Assembly: GCF_019430885.1 (NCBI RefSeq)
Contig: NZ_JAHYBZ010000015.1
Location: 1 to 64,000, forward strand
Direction of reading: 5' to 3'
Source: Roseomonas alba
GTDB lineage: Bacteria; Pseudomonadota; Alphaproteobacteria; Acetobacterales; Acetobacteraceae
Length of the DNA stretch: 64,000 nucleotides
In this document: piece by piece, positions 33,686 to 41,960 of the stretch
Position numbering within the stretch: position 1 is the first letter of the stretch
Layout of the letters: each line of letters begins with the position of its first letter
Translations under genes and position numbers: made by a program
Notes under the pieces: model-generated
Databases searched by the model: none
Seen by the model: the letters and a program-made list of their open reading frames with translations, nothing else
What the model was told of the DNA's origin: nothing

Positions 33686-33916
33686 ATGGATAATTGGCTG
33701 CCAACGCTCATGACGGCGACACCGACGGAGGGCTTTGAACTTGCGATCAAGCTCTCCCGCATGACCATCAAATCCACGCAACCCGACGCAGCTGTGCGCG
33801 ACCGGCTGCGTCCAGACTATGCCGAGGACGCGGGCTCGTTGATTGCTGTCTCGCAGGTCGTGGCGACGAACTTCGCGACCATTGCGGCCGCCAATGGCCA
33901 CTGGCGTGGGTCATGA
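33686..33916 (+). CDS. small hypothetical protein coupled to DUF6522
   Basis: 76 aa, ATG at 33686 after AAAGGA. It is mainly helical (FELAIKLSRMTIKSTQPDAA, then SLIAVSQVVATNFATIAAAN). The TGA overlaps the DUF6522 start (ATGA). No family recognised. It lies directly after the cco run on the same strand and may belong to the same NO/low-oxygen regulon. Confidence 0.6.
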   Translation: MDNWLPTLMTATPTEGFELAIKLSRMTIKSTQPDAAVRDRLRPDYAEDAGSLIAVSQVVATNFATIAAANGHWRGS

Positions 33917-34200
33917 CGCGCGCCGTTCGCATTGATGGTGAGGACTTCGTCGTTGATGCAAACGATCTCGCCACCGCATTTGGCATGGGCGCGGCCGAAG
34001 TTTTCGGCAAATTGCAGGCGGGCCTCCTGACGAGCCGATGCGAGAAGGGCATCGGCGAACATGCCGGGCGCCATCGCCTGATTTTTTCGCACGAGGGGCG
34101 CGTCCTGCGGCTAACGGTGGACGCTGACGGCGCTATCCTTTCCCGCGTGACGCATGCACCCCCGCCGCCCGACCGCCGATGCGAGAAGGCCGGGTCCTAG
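33913..34200 (+). CDS. DUF6522 family protein
   Basis: 95 aa. It has the small DUF6522 fold: VRIDGEDFVVDANDLATAFG, TSRCEKGIGEHAGRHRLIF and RVLRLTVDADGAILS. The Cys in TSRCEKGIG is a typical feature. Family function is unknown; its genes often neighbour denitrification or NO-response genes, as here. It is translationally coupled to the 76-aa protein. Confidence 0.72.
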   Translation: MTRAVRIDGEDFVVDANDLATAFGMGAAEVFGKLQAGLLTSRCEKGIGEHAGRHRLIFSHEGRVLRLTVDADGAILSRVTHAPPPPDRRCEKAGS

Positions 34201-34243
34201 GCCAGAGGCGGCCGATGTGACGAGTGGTACCGGAGCACTGCCA

Positions 34244-34780
34244 TCACGCCCCTTTGGGGCGGAACGCCGCGCAGATCGCGGGGTTGGTCTCCAGCCGCGG
34301 CCCCCCGATCAGGTCGATGCAGTAAGGTATGGCGGGGAAGACCGCATCAAGGCATTCGGCAATGGCAGAAGGTTTGCCTGGCAGGTTGACGATCAGGCTG
34401 CGCCCGCGCGTGCCGGCAGTCTGACGGGACAAGATCGCGGTCGGCACGGCACGGAGCGAAACGGCGCGCATCCGTTCGCCGAAGCCTGGCAGCATCCGGT
34501 CGCAGACGGCCTCCGTCGCGTCCGGCGTCACGTCACGCGGGGCAGGCCCGGTGCCGCCGGTGGTGACGATCAGTGCACAGGATTCGACGTCGACCAGCGT
34601 GACCAGCGCCGCCTCGATCAGCGGCTGCTCATCCGGCACCATGCGGCGAACCGCAATCCAGGGCGTGGCAAGGATGCGCGCCAGCGCGGCTTCGATGCCT
34701 GGGCCGCCCTCATCCCGATAGATACCGCGGAAGGCGCGGTCGCTCACGGTGACCACGCCGACCGGCACCATCGCGTTCAT
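34244..34780 (-). CDS. mog: molybdopterin adenylyltransferase
   Basis: 178 aa. The MoaB/Mog fold has the MPT-binding GGTGPAPRDVTPDA (near 72-85), the start VPVGVVTVSDRAFRGIYRDE and the C-terminal LIVNLPGKPSA. It adenylates molybdopterin before metal insertion. The start at 34780 overlaps the stop of the ric gene (ATGA), so the two are co-expressed. A need for molybdenum cofactor during anaerobic nitrate use would fit, but no nitrate reductase is in the window. Confidence 0.9.
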   Translation of the reverse strand: MNAMVPVGVVTVSDRAFRGIYRDEGGPGIEAALARILATPWIAVRRMVPDEQPLIEAALVTLVDVESCALIVTTGGTGPAPRDVTPDATEAVCDRMLPGFGERMRAVSLRAVPTAILSRQTAGTRGRSLIVNLPGKPSAIAECLDAVFPAIPYCIDLIGGPRLETNPAICAAFRPKGA

Positions 34781-35430
34781 GCGCCGAAGCGCGGGAACAG
34801 CACGTTGTTCTCGAGGTGGATGTGCTGCGTCAGGTCCTCGGCGAAATGCGCGGTGCCGGCATAGAGGGCGCGCCAGGAATTGCAGGCGTCCTCGGGCGGC
34901 TCGTGGGCGTGCGTGATCGCCGCGAGCTGGCGCAGGCGGGCGCCGTGGTCGTCGTGCTCGTCGCGCATCAACGCCATCGCGATCGTCGGCCCGTGGCCGA
35001 CGCGCAGCATGGGGAACAGACCCTGCTCCTCCTTCTGCATGTGCTCCCCCATCTCCCATTCGATCCGCGTGAGCAGGTCGGCCAGGCCGCGCGGCACGTC
35101 GGGGTGGTCGCGGTGCACGGCCTCGACCCGGCGCGCGAGGCGGACCAGCTCAGGAACCTGTGCGCGGTGCACCAAGTGGTAGCGGGCGATGATGTGGTCG
35201 ATCAGCGCGCCGGTCTCCTCTGGCGCCTCGGGCGCGCCTGGGGCGAGCGCGGCGAGCTCGGCCTCGATGGCGGTCAATGCCTCGGGCGCGACAGCATCAA
35301 CTAATCGTACCGCGCCGCCGCAGCAGAAATCCAGGCTGCGGCGTCGGAAGACAGCGGTGGCGCCGGGCAGGGCAGCGGCAATCTCGCCGATCTGGCGGGT
35401 GGCGAAGCCGGGGGCGGTGGCGGCACTCAT
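34777..35430 (-). CDS. ric: iron-sulfur cluster repair di-iron protein (RIC/YtfE/ScdA)
   Basis: 217 aa. The N-terminal ScdA_N domain has LDFCCGGAVRLVDA (about 30). The hemerythrin-like domain carries the di-iron ligands HIIARYH, EWEMGEHMQKEEQGLFP, MRDEHDDHGARL and DLTQHIHLENNVLFPRF. It repairs NO-damaged iron-sulfur clusters. It sits between a truncated globin and mog with ATGA overlaps at both ends and is divergent from the membrane-protein/TehA genes. NsrR control is plausible. Confidence 0.93.
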   Translation of the reverse strand: MSAATAPGFATRQIGEIAAALPGATAVFRRRSLDFCCGGAVRLVDAVAPEALTAIEAELAALAPGAPEAPEETGALIDHIIARYHLVHRAQVPELVRLARRVEAVHRDHPDVPRGLADLLTRIEWEMGEHMQKEEQGLFPMLRVGHGPTIAMALMRDEHDDHGARLRQLAAITHAHEPPEDACNSWRALYAGTAHFAEDLTQHIHLENNVLFPRFGA

Positions 35431-35872
35431 GCGGGGGACTCCTGTCTGGTCCGTTGTGGCAGGGGAAGCGGGATCAGCCCCACTTCGAGACTGGCGGCGA
35501 TGCGGCGCGCGCGTTCCATCAGGGGTGCGGCGCCGGCCGGCGGCAGGCACGCCGCGGAGGCTTCCTCGAACAGCGCCAGCCAGCGGGCGAATTGCGCGGT
35601 GCCGAGGCCGAGATGCGCATGCACCTGCATCGGCTGGCCATGATGGGTGCCGGTCATCAGCGCGACCGAGGACCAGAACCGCGTGAGGCGGGCGATATGC
35701 GCGCCCAATCTGCCACGCCGGCGAAGGCTGCACCGAGCAGAGGGTCCAGTCTCGCCGCGCCATAGAACATCCGCTGGAAGACTGCGAGGGTCGCCGTGTC
35801 GAGGCCGGTCGCGGCGCGCAGACATTGGCTGAGGGCGGCGCGGCGTGAGGGGGTCTCGGGGTGCGCGGTCAA
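35427..35872 (-). pseudogene. group III truncated globin with a one-base frameshift
   Basis: The N-terminal half (LAVFQRMFYGAARLDPLLGA, then FAGVADW) and C-terminal half (HIARLTRFWSSVALMTGTHH, then QMHAHLGL-like MQVHAHLGL and FARWLALFEEA) are in different frames. Adding one G to the GGG run at 35706-35704 (minus strand) restores a continuous globin. The likely start is a TTG at 35872; no ATG is available. The stop overlaps ric as ATGA. Group III globins bind and detoxify NO or O2. Either the gene is broken or the homopolymer is a sequencing error. Confidence 0.75.
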
Positions 35873-35884
35873 TGTGGTGTCTCC

Positions 35885-35918
35885 GATACCAATTAAGATC
35901 GGGCGGAATTGTGGTATC
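35885..35918. promoter_or_regulatory. inverted repeat in the divergent globin/membrane-protein promoter
   Basis: GATACCA at 35885-35891 and TGGTATC at 35912-35918, a perfect 7-bp dyad around an AT-rich core. It lies between the divergent globin-ric-mog and membrane-protein-TehA units. A similar AATACCA is at 37915-37921 before the ribonucleotide reductase gene. It could be the operator of the local Rrf2 protein. Confidence 0.4.
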
Positions 35919-35982
35919 GTCAATGCCAATATTCGCAGACCCTGCCGACGACGCAGAGCCCTGAGGGACGGAGCCTACGTCC

Positions 35983-36357
35983 ATGATCTGGTCGAAGAGG
36001 CTGTTGCTCCTGCCGCTCCTGCTGTTCGAGCCGGAATGGCGCGCGCTGACCGGGCGGGCAGCGCTCGGGCGCGTGTTCTGGGTTTATGGCGTATTGGTCA
36101 GCGCTGGCTTGGCGCTGCTGTTCCTGCTGGCGCGGGAGGCCGGGCGCGCCGATCTGCAGCAGATCCTGCTCATCCTCTTTCTCGCCTACACCACCGCGAT
36201 CCTGGTCGCGGTGTGGCGGTGCGCCGAGTATGCGGCCGCACCATGGGGCATCATCGCGCGCGCGCTCACCGTGGCCTGGGCGCTCAACACGCTGCTGCTG
36301 CTGCTGTTTCTCCAGATTGAGCTGATCGAGCTATGGGCGGGAGGCAGCGCATCATGA
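35983..36357 (+). CDS. small integral membrane protein
   Basis: 124 aa with three transmembrane helices (LLLLPLLLF is short; VFWVYGVLVSAGLALLFLL, ILLILFLAYTTAILVAVW, and LTVAWALNTLLLLLFLQI are full). No family recognised. Its TGA overlaps the next start (ATGA), so it is made with the TehA/SLAC1-type transporter. It could be an accessory of that transporter. Confidence 0.7.
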   Translation: MIWSKRLLLLPLLLFEPEWRALTGRAALGRVFWVYGVLVSAGLALLFLLAREAGRADLQQILLILFLAYTTAILVAVWRCAEYAAAPWGIIARALTVAWALNTLLLLLFLQIELIELWAGGSAS

Positions 36358-37436
36358 CCACACTCACGCATGCGACGCCGACGAGCTCAGCCTTCGGCAC
36401 CCTGGTCGCGGAGACGGCGCGCGATCTGTTCCCCGGGTATTTCGCGCTGGTCATGGCAACAGGCGTCGTCTCGATCGCCTGCCACCTGCTCGGCCTGCGG
36501 CTGATCGCCTTGCCGCTCGTGGGCATCGCCTGGGCGGCTTATCTGGTGCTCTGGGGACTGACGCTCGCGCGGCTCGTGTTGTTCCCGCGCCGCATCGTCG
36601 AAGACCTGTCGAACCACCAGCGCGCGCCCGGCTTCTTCACCGTGGTCGCGGGCACCTGCGTGCTCGGCACGCAGACAGCGGTCGTCGCCGGTGCGGAGGG
36701 TGTCGCTGCTTGGCTCTGGTATCTCGGCGTCGGGTTGTGGTTCGTGGTGATGTACGCCTTCTTGACCGCGGTCACGATCCGCGCACGCAAGCCCACGCTG
36801 TCGGTCGGCATCAACGGCGCCTGGCTGATCGCGGCGGTCGCGACGCAATCCGTCGTGGTGCTGAAGGGCACGCTGGGTGCCGCCGCGCCACCACCGCCCG
36901 AGGTGCAATTCCTCTGCCTCGCCTTCTTCATGATCGGCTGCATGCTCTACCTCGCGATCATCCCGCTGATCTTCTATCGCCTCACCTTCATACGGCTCAG
37001 CGCGGTGGATTTCGGCCCGCCCTACTGGATCAACATGGGCGCGGTGGCGATCACCACGCTGGCAGGCTCGATTCTGCTGCTGCGCAGCGCCAGTTGGCCG
37101 CTGTTGGCGGATTTCGTACCCTTCCTACGCGGCTTCACGCTGTTCTTCTGGGCGGCGGCGACCTGGTGGATACCCTTCCTCATCGCGCTCACGCTCTGGC
37201 GTTACCTGGTGCGGCGGGAACCGCTGCGCTACGAGCCGACCCTGTGGGGAATGGTCTTCCCGCTCGGCATGTACACGACCGGCACGCTGCAATTGTCGCG
37301 CGCGCTGGACCTGCCCTTCCTGGCGGCGGTGCCGGCCGTTTTCATCTACCTCGCGCTCCTCGCCTGGGGGCTGACCTTTCTGGGCCTGCTGGGGCGGATC
37401 GGCGGCACGCTGCTGCGGGCGAACCGGCGGGCGTGA
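36354..37436 (+). CDS. TehA/SLAC1-type (TDT family) transporter
   Basis: 360 aa, ten predicted membrane helices. FPGYFALVMATGVVSIACHL near 25-45 is the family opening; WYLGVGLWFVVMYAFLTAV and PPYWINMGAVAITTLAGS are further helices of the fold. Members export tellurite, anions or C4-dicarboxylates; the substrate here is unknown. TehA-type genes near NO-response genes recur in denitrifiers. It is followed by an Rrf2 regulator after 47 bp. Confidence 0.85.
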   Translation: MTTLTHATPTSSAFGTLVAETARDLFPGYFALVMATGVVSIACHLLGLRLIALPLVGIAWAAYLVLWGLTLARLVLFPRRIVEDLSNHQRAPGFFTVVAGTCVLGTQTAVVAGAEGVAAWLWYLGVGLWFVVMYAFLTAVTIRARKPTLSVGINGAWLIAAVATQSVVVLKGTLGAAAPPPPEVQFLCLAFFMIGCMLYLAIIPLIFYRLTFIRLSAVDFGPPYWINMGAVAITTLAGSILLLRSASWPLLADFVPFLRGFTLFFWAAATWWIPFLIALTLWRYLVRREPLRYEPTLWGMVFPLGMYTTGTLQLSRALDLPFLAAVPAVFIYLALLAWGLTFLGLLGRIGGTLLRANRRA

Positions 37437-37483
37437 CATGGTGCGCGGAAAGAGGTTTTTTACCTCCAATTCAAGGATCTGGA

Positions 37484-37906
37484 ATGCGCCTGCTCGCCTC
37501 CACCGACTTCGCGCTACGCGTCCTGCTGACCCTGGGGGAGGCCCCGGCGCGCCGGCGCTCGACCGAGGAACTGGCAGTCGGCATCGGCGTGCCGCGCAAC
37601 CACGTGCAGAAGATCGTGCAGGACCTGGCCGCGGCAGGGCTGGTGCGGACCCAGCGCGGCGCGGGCGGCGGCGTGGTGTTGGCCCGCCCACCGGAGGCGA
37701 TTCGCATTGGCGAGGTGGTGCGTCGGCTCGAGGCGGACCAGGCGCTGGTGGAATGCTTCCGCGCCGATGGCGGGGCCTGTTGTTTCTCGCCGAGTTGCCG
37801 GCTGGCGGGCGTGCTGGGGCGAGCGCAGGACCGTTTCATGGCTTTCCTGGATGCGACGACGCTGGAAGACTGTTTGGGCGTCTCACCACATATAGTGGCT
37901 GAATAG
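37484..37906 (+). CDS. second Rrf2 family regulator
   Basis: 140 aa. The winged helix (STDFALRVLLTLGEAPARRR, IGVPRNHVQKIVQDL, GLVRTQRGAGGGVVL) and cysteines (ECFRADGGACCFSPSCRL) are close to NsrR. It is paralogous to the regulator at 28607. The cysteine segment has one more Cys. It probably senses NO or redox through an iron-sulfur cluster and controls the surrounding genes. Upstream is a short GAGGT-T5-ACCTC dyad. Confidence 0.88.
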   Translation: MRLLASTDFALRVLLTLGEAPARRRSTEELAVGIGVPRNHVQKIVQDLAAAGLVRTQRGAGGGVVLARPPEAIRIGEVVRRLEADQALVECFRADGGACCFSPSCRLAGVLGRAQDRFMAFLDATTLEDCLGVSPHIVAE

Positions 37907-37974
37907 GTGTGATTAATACCATATAATGGACCATACCGAGTCGCGCTCCTCGCGGCCGGAGTGGAAGGTTGCCC

Positions 37975-40398
37975 ATGGACGGCTTGCTCGCTGGCGCGCA
38001 TTGGCGTCGCAAAGGCTTCCCTTTGGCCGGTGCCGGCTTCGGCGAGGCACCTCTACCTGCCCGTACCGTCGACCCTGGCATGGGGCTGGCCGTGGCGCGT
38101 CGTACCGTCTTCCGCCCGGAAGATGCGGAGGATTTCGGCCGCGTCGCTGACCGCGTCGCCGCCGGCAACATGGCGTTGCTTGGCGCGCGCGCGGATGCCG
38201 CAGAACAGGCGCGGCTGCGCAACGCCATCGCCACCGGCGCGCTGATCACGTCCGGGCGCCACCTCCAGCATGGCGATGCGGCGCAGCCGGGCCGCAACAT
38301 GGAGGTGTTCACCAACTGCGCGACGGCCATCACCTCCTTCGCGCTGTTCTACTTGCTGCTGAATGGCAGCGGCGTCGGCCGCGCCTATGACGACGAGTTG
38401 GTCGCGATTGACTGGGGCCAGGCACCGCGCCTCCTGCTGCACCTCTCCCCGGACCATCCGAACTTTCCCGATTCGCGCGCTGAGATTCATCACTTCGGTG
38501 CGGAGTTCGGCCTGCTGCCTTGGGGCACCACGCTCGCCGCGATGGGCGAGGCGCAGGAAGCCGACATCCGCGGCTATGTCACCCGAGAGATCCTGCGCGA
38601 CGCAACCGCGGCGCCGGCCGGCGCCATGCGCCACAACATCGCCGACAGCCGCGAAGGCTGGGGAAAGGCGGTGGAGCTGCTCGAGAGCCTGGCCTTCGCC
38701 GGTGCGGCCGGCCGCACATTGCTACTGGATTTCTCGGCCATCCGCCCCTGCGGCGCGCCGATCGCCGGCATGCAGGGACGCCCGGCCTCCGGCCCGCTTT
38801 CCCTGCTGCGTGCCTTCCTCAACCTGCGCCAGCGTGTGATCGAGCCGGCACGTCACCGCAGCCCTGCCGACGAGGCGCCGGCGCCCTGGGAGCAGGCGCT
38901 GCTGGTGGACCACCACCTCTCGGTCGAGGTGCAGGTGGGCGGCGCGCGCCGCGCCGCGCGCATGGCGACCAAGTCCTGGCGCGATCCGGGCATCTTCCGC
39001 TTCATCCGCCTGAAGGCCGAAGGTGGGCTCTGGACGGCCAACAACTCAGTCATGGTGGATGCGACGTTCTGGGAAGGTGTAAGCGCCGCGCGCGCCGGCA
39101 GCGACGCACCGCTCGACCGCCATGCGCTGGCGGTCTTCGAGGAAGCCACCGCCTGTGGCTACATCAATGGCGAACCCGGTTTCATCAACGGTGATCGTCT
39201 GGAAGACCTCCGCACGGGCACCGCCTGGGCCAAGCCGGTGCATGAGGACGGGCGCGACGTGCGCTCCGCCCGCTACGCTGCCGACCATGCAGTGCCCCTG
39301 CTGGCCGAACTCGCGCGCCGCGCGGCGCAGGCGCGCTTCCCGGCCACCACCAATCCGTGCGGGGAGATCACGCTGCATGTAACCGGCGGCTATTGCGTGA
39401 TCGCGGATTTCGCGCCGCTGCTCGCCTGCCCGAACGATCTCACGGCGATGGTGCCGGGCGAGGTGCCGGAAGATATCGCGGCTGACTGGGATGCCCGGGC
39501 CGAGGACAGCGTGCGTCTGGGCGTGCGCTTCCTGATGCGCGCGAATCTGATGGATGCCCTCTACGCCGATGAGGTTAGACGCACGAACCGCATGGGCATC
39601 GGGCCCACGGGCCTGCACGAATGGGCCTGGATGCGCTGGGGCTTTGGCTTCGAGGACCTGCTGGACAAGGAGCGGAGCGCCCCTTTCTGGGAGACACTCG
39701 CGCACCTGTCCGAGGCGGCGAAACAGGAAGGCATTGCCTACGCCGCGGAACTCGGCCTGCCGGCGCCCTTCACCATCACCACGGTCAAACCGGCCGGCAC
39801 CACCAGCAAGCTGTTCGGCCTGACCGAGGGCGCGCATCTGCCGGCGCGCCGCCAGTATCTGCGCTGGGTGCAGTTCAAGGGCGTGAAGAGCGAGGCCGGC
39901 TGGGCGCGCGACGCCGACCCGCTGTTGGGCGATTACGAGGCGCGCGGCTATCCGGTGCGCAGCCTGCAGAGCTTCCCGGGCATGTCGATCGTCGGCTTCC
40001 CGACCCTGCCGCTGATCCAGCGCCTCGGCATCGGCGACCGCCTCGTCACCGCGCCGCAGGCAAGCCCGACGCAGCAATACCGCTGGCTCGGCCTGCTTGA
40101 ACGCCACTGGATCGGCGCCGAGCGCGGCAACCAGGTGAGCTACACGCTGAAGATCTTCACAGACCGGTACGACCTCGATGCGTTCCGCGACCTGGTGCTG
40201 CGCCACCAGCCGGAGATCCGCTGCTGTGCCATCCTGCCTAGCCGCCCTGATAGCGAGCTTGGCTACGAATATCTGCCGGAAGAGGAGGTGCCCGCCGCTC
40301 GCTTCGCGGCGATCGTGGACGGCATCGAGGATTCTGCGCTGCACGAGGCGGTGGACATGGCGCACCTCGCCTGCGCATCGGGGGTGTGTCCGCTTTGA
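37975..40398 (+). CDS. nrdJ: adenosylcobalamin-dependent ribonucleotide reductase
   Basis: 807 aa class II enzyme. The active-site loop TTNPCGEITLHVTGGY near residue 460 and FTNCATAITSFALFYLLLNG near 110 are present, and the C-terminus ends in CASGVCPL, the re-reducing Cys pair. The ATG at 37975 has GGAAGG upstream. It makes deoxyribonucleotides without oxygen, useful during anaerobic respiration and under NO, which inactivates class I enzymes. It follows an Rrf2 regulator and sits in the NO block. Confidence 0.9.
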   Translation: MDGLLAGAHWRRKGFPLAGAGFGEAPLPARTVDPGMGLAVARRTVFRPEDAEDFGRVADRVAAGNMALLGARADAAEQARLRNAIATGALITSGRHLQHGDAAQPGRNMEVFTNCATAITSFALFYLLLNGSGVGRAYDDELVAIDWGQAPRLLLHLSPDHPNFPDSRAEIHHFGAEFGLLPWGTTLAAMGEAQEADIRGYVTREILRDATAAPAGAMRHNIADSREGWGKAVELLESLAFAGAAGRTLLLDFSAIRPCGAPIAGMQGRPASGPLSLLRAFLNLRQRVIEPARHRSPADEAPAPWEQALLVDHHLSVEVQVGGARRAARMATKSWRDPGIFRFIRLKAEGGLWTANNSVMVDATFWEGVSAARAGSDAPLDRHALAVFEEATACGYINGEPGFINGDRLEDLRTGTAWAKPVHEDGRDVRSARYAADHAVPLLAELARRAAQARFPATTNPCGEITLHVTGGYCVIADFAPLLACPNDLTAMVPGEVPEDIAADWDARAEDSVRLGVRFLMRANLMDALYADEVRRTNRMGIGPTGLHEWAWMRWGFGFEDLLDKERSAPFWETLAHLSEAAKQEGIAYAAELGLPAPFTITTVKPAGTTSKLFGLTEGAHLPARRQYLRWVQFKGVKSEAGWARDADPLLGDYEARGYPVRSLQSFPGMSIVGFPTLPLIQRLGIGDRLVTAPQASPTQQYRWLGLLERHWIGAERGNQVSYTLKIFTDRYDLDAFRDLVLRHQPEIRCCAILPSRPDSELGYEYLPEEEVPAARFAAIVDGIEDSALHEAVDMAHLACASGVCPL

Positions 40399-40415
40399 TT
40401 GCCCCCGGTGGGTGC

Positions 40416-40435
40416 CGCTCGGGTTCGGCCGAGCG
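40416..40435 (+). terminator. hairpin after nrdJ
   Basis: CGCTCGG at 40416-40422 pairs with CCGAGCG at 40429-40435 around a 6-nt loop, 17 bases after the nrdJ stop. It is positioned as the terminator. Confidence 0.5.
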
Positions 40436-40469
40436 ACGCGCACCGGTTCAGCCGCGCCGCGGTCGGCAC

Positions 40470-40640
40470 GACGGGCACGCGACCCTCAACGGCCGAATCA
40501 TCGTCACCGAGGTGCCTGACGAGCCCATGTCTGCCGGGCCGTCGCTGGAGAGCCTGGCCGGTGCGGTGCAGGTCATCGCCGAGCGAGTCGACATTGACAA
40601 GGTTGAGGCCAAAACACTGATCCGGCAGCCGCGCTCGCCC
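40470..40640 (+). pseudogene. remnant of the phage small protein also found at 52626
   Basis: In one frame this segment reads HATLNGRIIVTEVPDEP, then SLESLAGAVQVIAERVDIDK and VEAKTLI. The intact gene at 52626 reads HATLDGTIVVTEVPDEP, SIESLAAALQVIAERVGMSK and AEVETLV. The two are clearly homologous. No start codon or ribosome site remains here. It is directly downstream of nrdJ and is followed by other gene scraps. Confidence 0.7.
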
Positions 40641-40740
40641 GCCCCGCCAGGCATACTAACCGGCCGAAAGCCTGACTCTGGGGCTTGAGCCGAGGCGGGC
40701 CGGCGTGATTCATCGGCAGGCATGGCATCGAGAGGTCGCC

Positions 40741-40843
40741 ATGCCCGCCCTGCTGATCCGCGATGATGTCGAGCCTGTTGAGCTGCTTCGGCTGGCCAAG
40801 GTCGAACGTGACACGCGGGTTGCCCGGCGGCTGCTGGCCATCC
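40741..40843 (+). pseudogene. 5' fragment of an IS630-type transposase
   Basis: MPALLIRDDVEPVELLRLAK, then VERDTRVARRLLAI, is the standard opening of IS630-family transposases. Only about 34 codons remain before the sequence switches to an NnrS fragment. No terminal repeats were found. Confidence 0.65.
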
Positions 40844-41189
40844 CTGGTGCTGGCGACCAAAGAGGTCTCGCTGCTCGCTGGGCCGGCATGGGCGATGCAC
40901 TGGCCGCATCTGCAGGGCGCCGGCGCATTGGCGTTGATGATCCTGGCGGTGATGACGCGGGCCGCGCTCGGCTATACCGGGCGGGATATGGTGGCCGCAC
41001 CGGCGATCGCGACGGCCTATGTGCTGCTGCCACTCGCCGCATTGGCGCGCCTTCGGGCACTCCCTGACCGAGGACGCGCTGCTGCCGCTGGCGGCGGCAG
41101 TGACGCTGTGGCTTGCGACCTTCATCCTGTTCCTCGCCGTCTATGCGCCGATGCTGATGCGCTCACGACCTGACGGCAAACCCGGATGA
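40844..41189 (+). pseudogene. 3' fragment of a second nnrS gene
   Basis: The frame reads LVLATKEVSLLAGPAWAMHW, then HLQGAGALALMILAVMTRAA and GYTGRDMVAAPAIATAYVLL. It matches the C-terminal third of NnrS at 27079-28314 but is clearly diverged. Near 41050 the reading frame shifts by one; the second frame continues as TLWLATFILFLAVYAPMLM and ends in RSRPDGKPG, parallel to LLARPDGKRG in the intact protein. It is 5'-truncated and frameshifted. Confidence 0.75.
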
Positions 41190-41507
41190 TGGCTGGGACG
41201 GCATGGCCGATGCGGGGCGAGGCCCACCAGGCAGGAAACCTGCACTCAATCGGCAATGAATCTCGCTTGATCGCGATTGGCCTGCGGATCAGCCTGCGCA
41301 TGCCGACGCCGCAGTGGAGCGCCGCGACGATCGGCTAGAGAAACCGGCCAGGCCGGGGTGCCGCATCCGGCCTGATGACAAGCCTTGAAGGAGGCGACCA
41401 ATATCCCGAAGGCTTTCGCTCCATCCGCTGTATTTTCACCGAAGGCGCGGAGCGCCGGCCACGCGGCCGTCACGCTTCGGCGCACCACAACCCGATGAGG
41501 TCCTTCC
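41190..41507. other. gap without a recognisable gene
   Basis: About 320 bases between the nnrS scrap and the cytochrome c gene. It contains a short GCAGG/CCTGC hairpin near 41232-41244. No coding sequence is recognised. It probably holds the promoter of the cytochrome c gene. Confidence 0.35.
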
Positions 41508-41897
41508 ATGTCACGCCCGATCCAAGCACTGGCCGCCATGCTGCTTCTCTCCGTCGCGCCCGCCATGGCGCAGGAAGCCGCCGGCAACGCTGAGGCGGGC
41601 CAGAGGGTCTTCAACCAATGCCGGGCCTGCCACACGATCAATAGTGGCGGGCGGGCCATGGTCGGACCCAACCTGTTCGGGATCGTCGGCCGCAGGGCGG
41701 GTTCCTTCGAAGGTTTCCGGTATTCCCGGCCGATGCACGAGAAGCACGAGCAGAATTTCGTCTGGAGCGAAGACAACCTGCGCGCCTACATCCGGGATCC
41801 TAAAGCTGTCGTGCCGGGTGGCTCCATGTCCTTCCCGGGCCTGCGCAACGACCAACAGATGAACGACTTGATCGCCTATCTGCAGGCACAGCGCTGA
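41508..41897 (+). CDS. soluble cytochrome c (c2/c552 type)
   Basis: 129 aa. A signal peptide (MSRPIQALAAMLLLSVAPAM, cleaved near AMA-QE) precedes one haem motif CRACHTI (about 39). NLFGIVGRRAGSFEGFRYS and the distal Met region VPGGSMSFPGLRN follow the mitochondrial/c2 pattern. It is a periplasmic electron carrier and could feed CcoP or NosZ. It stands alone between remnants and the ferritin-like gene. Confidence 0.9.
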   Translation: MSRPIQALAAMLLLSVAPAMAQEAAGNAEAGQRVFNQCRACHTINSGGRAMVGPNLFGIVGRRAGSFEGFRYSRPMHEKHEQNFVWSEDNLRAYIRDPKAVVPGGSMSFPGLRNDQQMNDLIAYLQAQR

Positions 41898-41960
41898 TTT
41901 CCCGCCGTCGGCAGCCACCTCGCGCAGGGTTGCCTGTGCGGGATGGCACTGCAGGCGCCC

